Shown: one piece after another, positions 5,226 to 5,482 of the stretch
How the letters are laid out: each line of letters starts with the position of its first letter
Position numbering within the stretch: position 1 is the stretch's first letter
NCBI GenBank assembly: GCA_028280675.1
Contig: JANQLI010000366.1
Coordinates: 1-5,482, forward strand
Source: Alphaproteobacteria bacterium
Lineage (GTDB): Bacteria; Pseudomonadota; Alphaproteobacteria; SMXP01
DNA: 5,482 nucleotides
Reading direction: 5' to 3'
Made by a program: the position numbers and the translations under genes
The notes under the pieces: generated by a model
The model's input: only the letters and a program-made list of their open reading frames with translations
Told to the model about the DNA's origin: nothing
The model's database searches: none

Positions 5226-5482
5226 TTAGGTGAGAGTATAGAAAACAATCTTGCTGTCCCCATAGAGACGCTCATCAATGCGCTTAAATCCATCAAGTAC
5301 TGGAGTCGCTTCCTTTTTGGCCATTTCAAAGACGATCAACGCGTCAGGGGCGAGCCAATTGTGATTCCGTGCTTCGAAGATCGCTTTGGGGCCGAGCTCT
5401 AAGCCATAAGGTGGGTCGAGAAAAACGAGATCGAAGGCGGCGCCCACATTAGCAGGTCGTGGTCCAAGGGCCGTCGCATCAC
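5226..5482 (-). CDS. rsmD: 16S rRNA (guanine(966)-N(2))-methyltransferase RsmD, C-terminal part
   Basis: RsmD uses S-adenosylmethionine to methylate N2 of G966 in 16S rRNA during 30S assembly in the cytoplasm. The minus-strand frame is open from the right edge (Asp-Ala-Thr-Ala-Leu-Gly at 5480 downward) to TAA at 5228-5226, giving 84 residues. A full protein is near 190-200 residues, so roughly 110 N-terminal residues, including the SAM-binding glycine motif, are outside the window. The decisive evidence is FDLVFLDPPYG: DPPY (codons 5417-5406) is motif IV of N2/N6 amino-methyltransferases in the RsmD arrangement. It is followed by the expected WLAPDALIVFEMAKKE segment and the terminal strand KIVFYTL. 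A GTG at 5447-5445 is in frame but falls inside the conserved domain, so it is not the start. The gene converges with the plus-strand operon at the shared terminator. Confidence 0.92.
   Translation of the reverse strand, partial: DATALGPRPANVGAAFDLVFLDPPYGLELGPKAIFEARNHNWLAPDALIVFEMAKKEATPVLDGFKRIDERLYGDSKIVFYTLT

Noticed and set aside
5033..5329. 98-codon minus-strand frame overlapping the end of rsmD
   Set aside because: Its first third lies in another frame of the well-supported rsmD, its start has no ribosome binding site, and the rest crosses the hairpins and the C9 run with no family resemblance.

Overview
This window looks like a piece of chromosome from an alphaproteobacterium of moderate GC content (by eye a little above 50%). 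The evidence is the rhizobial/alphaproteobacterial style of the aspartate aminotransferase, the alphaproteobacterial look of MsrP and RsmD, and the Tat-dependent periplasmic enzymes. This placement rests on recognising protein families, not on a search. No phage, transposon, CRISPR, tRNA or rRNA signal was seen.

Layout, left to right. (1) 2-1000 (+): the C-terminal ~330 residues of a class I aspartate aminotransferase, cut by the left edge. (2) 1004-1153 (+): a 49-codon reading frame for a single-pass membrane segment with an acidic tail, ending in TAG. (3) 1160-1558 (+): an FKBP-type peptidyl-prolyl isomerase in exactly the same frame as (2), with only TAG CAA GAG between them. The two may be one membrane-anchored FKBP interrupted by an amber codon. 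(4) 1669-2664 (+): msrP, the molybdopterin catalytic subunit of periplasmic methionine-sulfoxide reductase, with a Tat signal that ends in a lipobox-like Cys. (5) 2753-4306 (+): a Tat-exported FAD oxidoreductase of the fumarate reductase flavoprotein superfamily, preceded by a perfect 8-8-8 inverted repeat. (6) 4332-4988 (+): a HAD phosphatase of the beta-phosphoglucomutase-like subgroup. (7) 4993-5023: a hairpin that can terminate transcription from both sides. (8) 5018-5225: a gene-free spacer with two perfect hairpins and a G9 run. (9) 5226-5482 (-): the C-terminal part of RsmD, the 16S rRNA G966 methyltransferase, cut by the right edge.

The plus-strand genes converge on rsmD at the shared terminator. 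The middle genes share a cell-envelope theme: a probable periplasm-facing FKBP foldase, a periplasmic methionine-sulfoxide repair enzyme and a periplasmic flavoprotein. The usual haem membrane partner of MsrP, MsrQ, is not next to msrP; the flavoprotein occupies that place. Everything else is ordinary housekeeping. The two points most worth checking are the in-frame amber codon in the FKBP locus and the inverted repeat in front of the flavoprotein.
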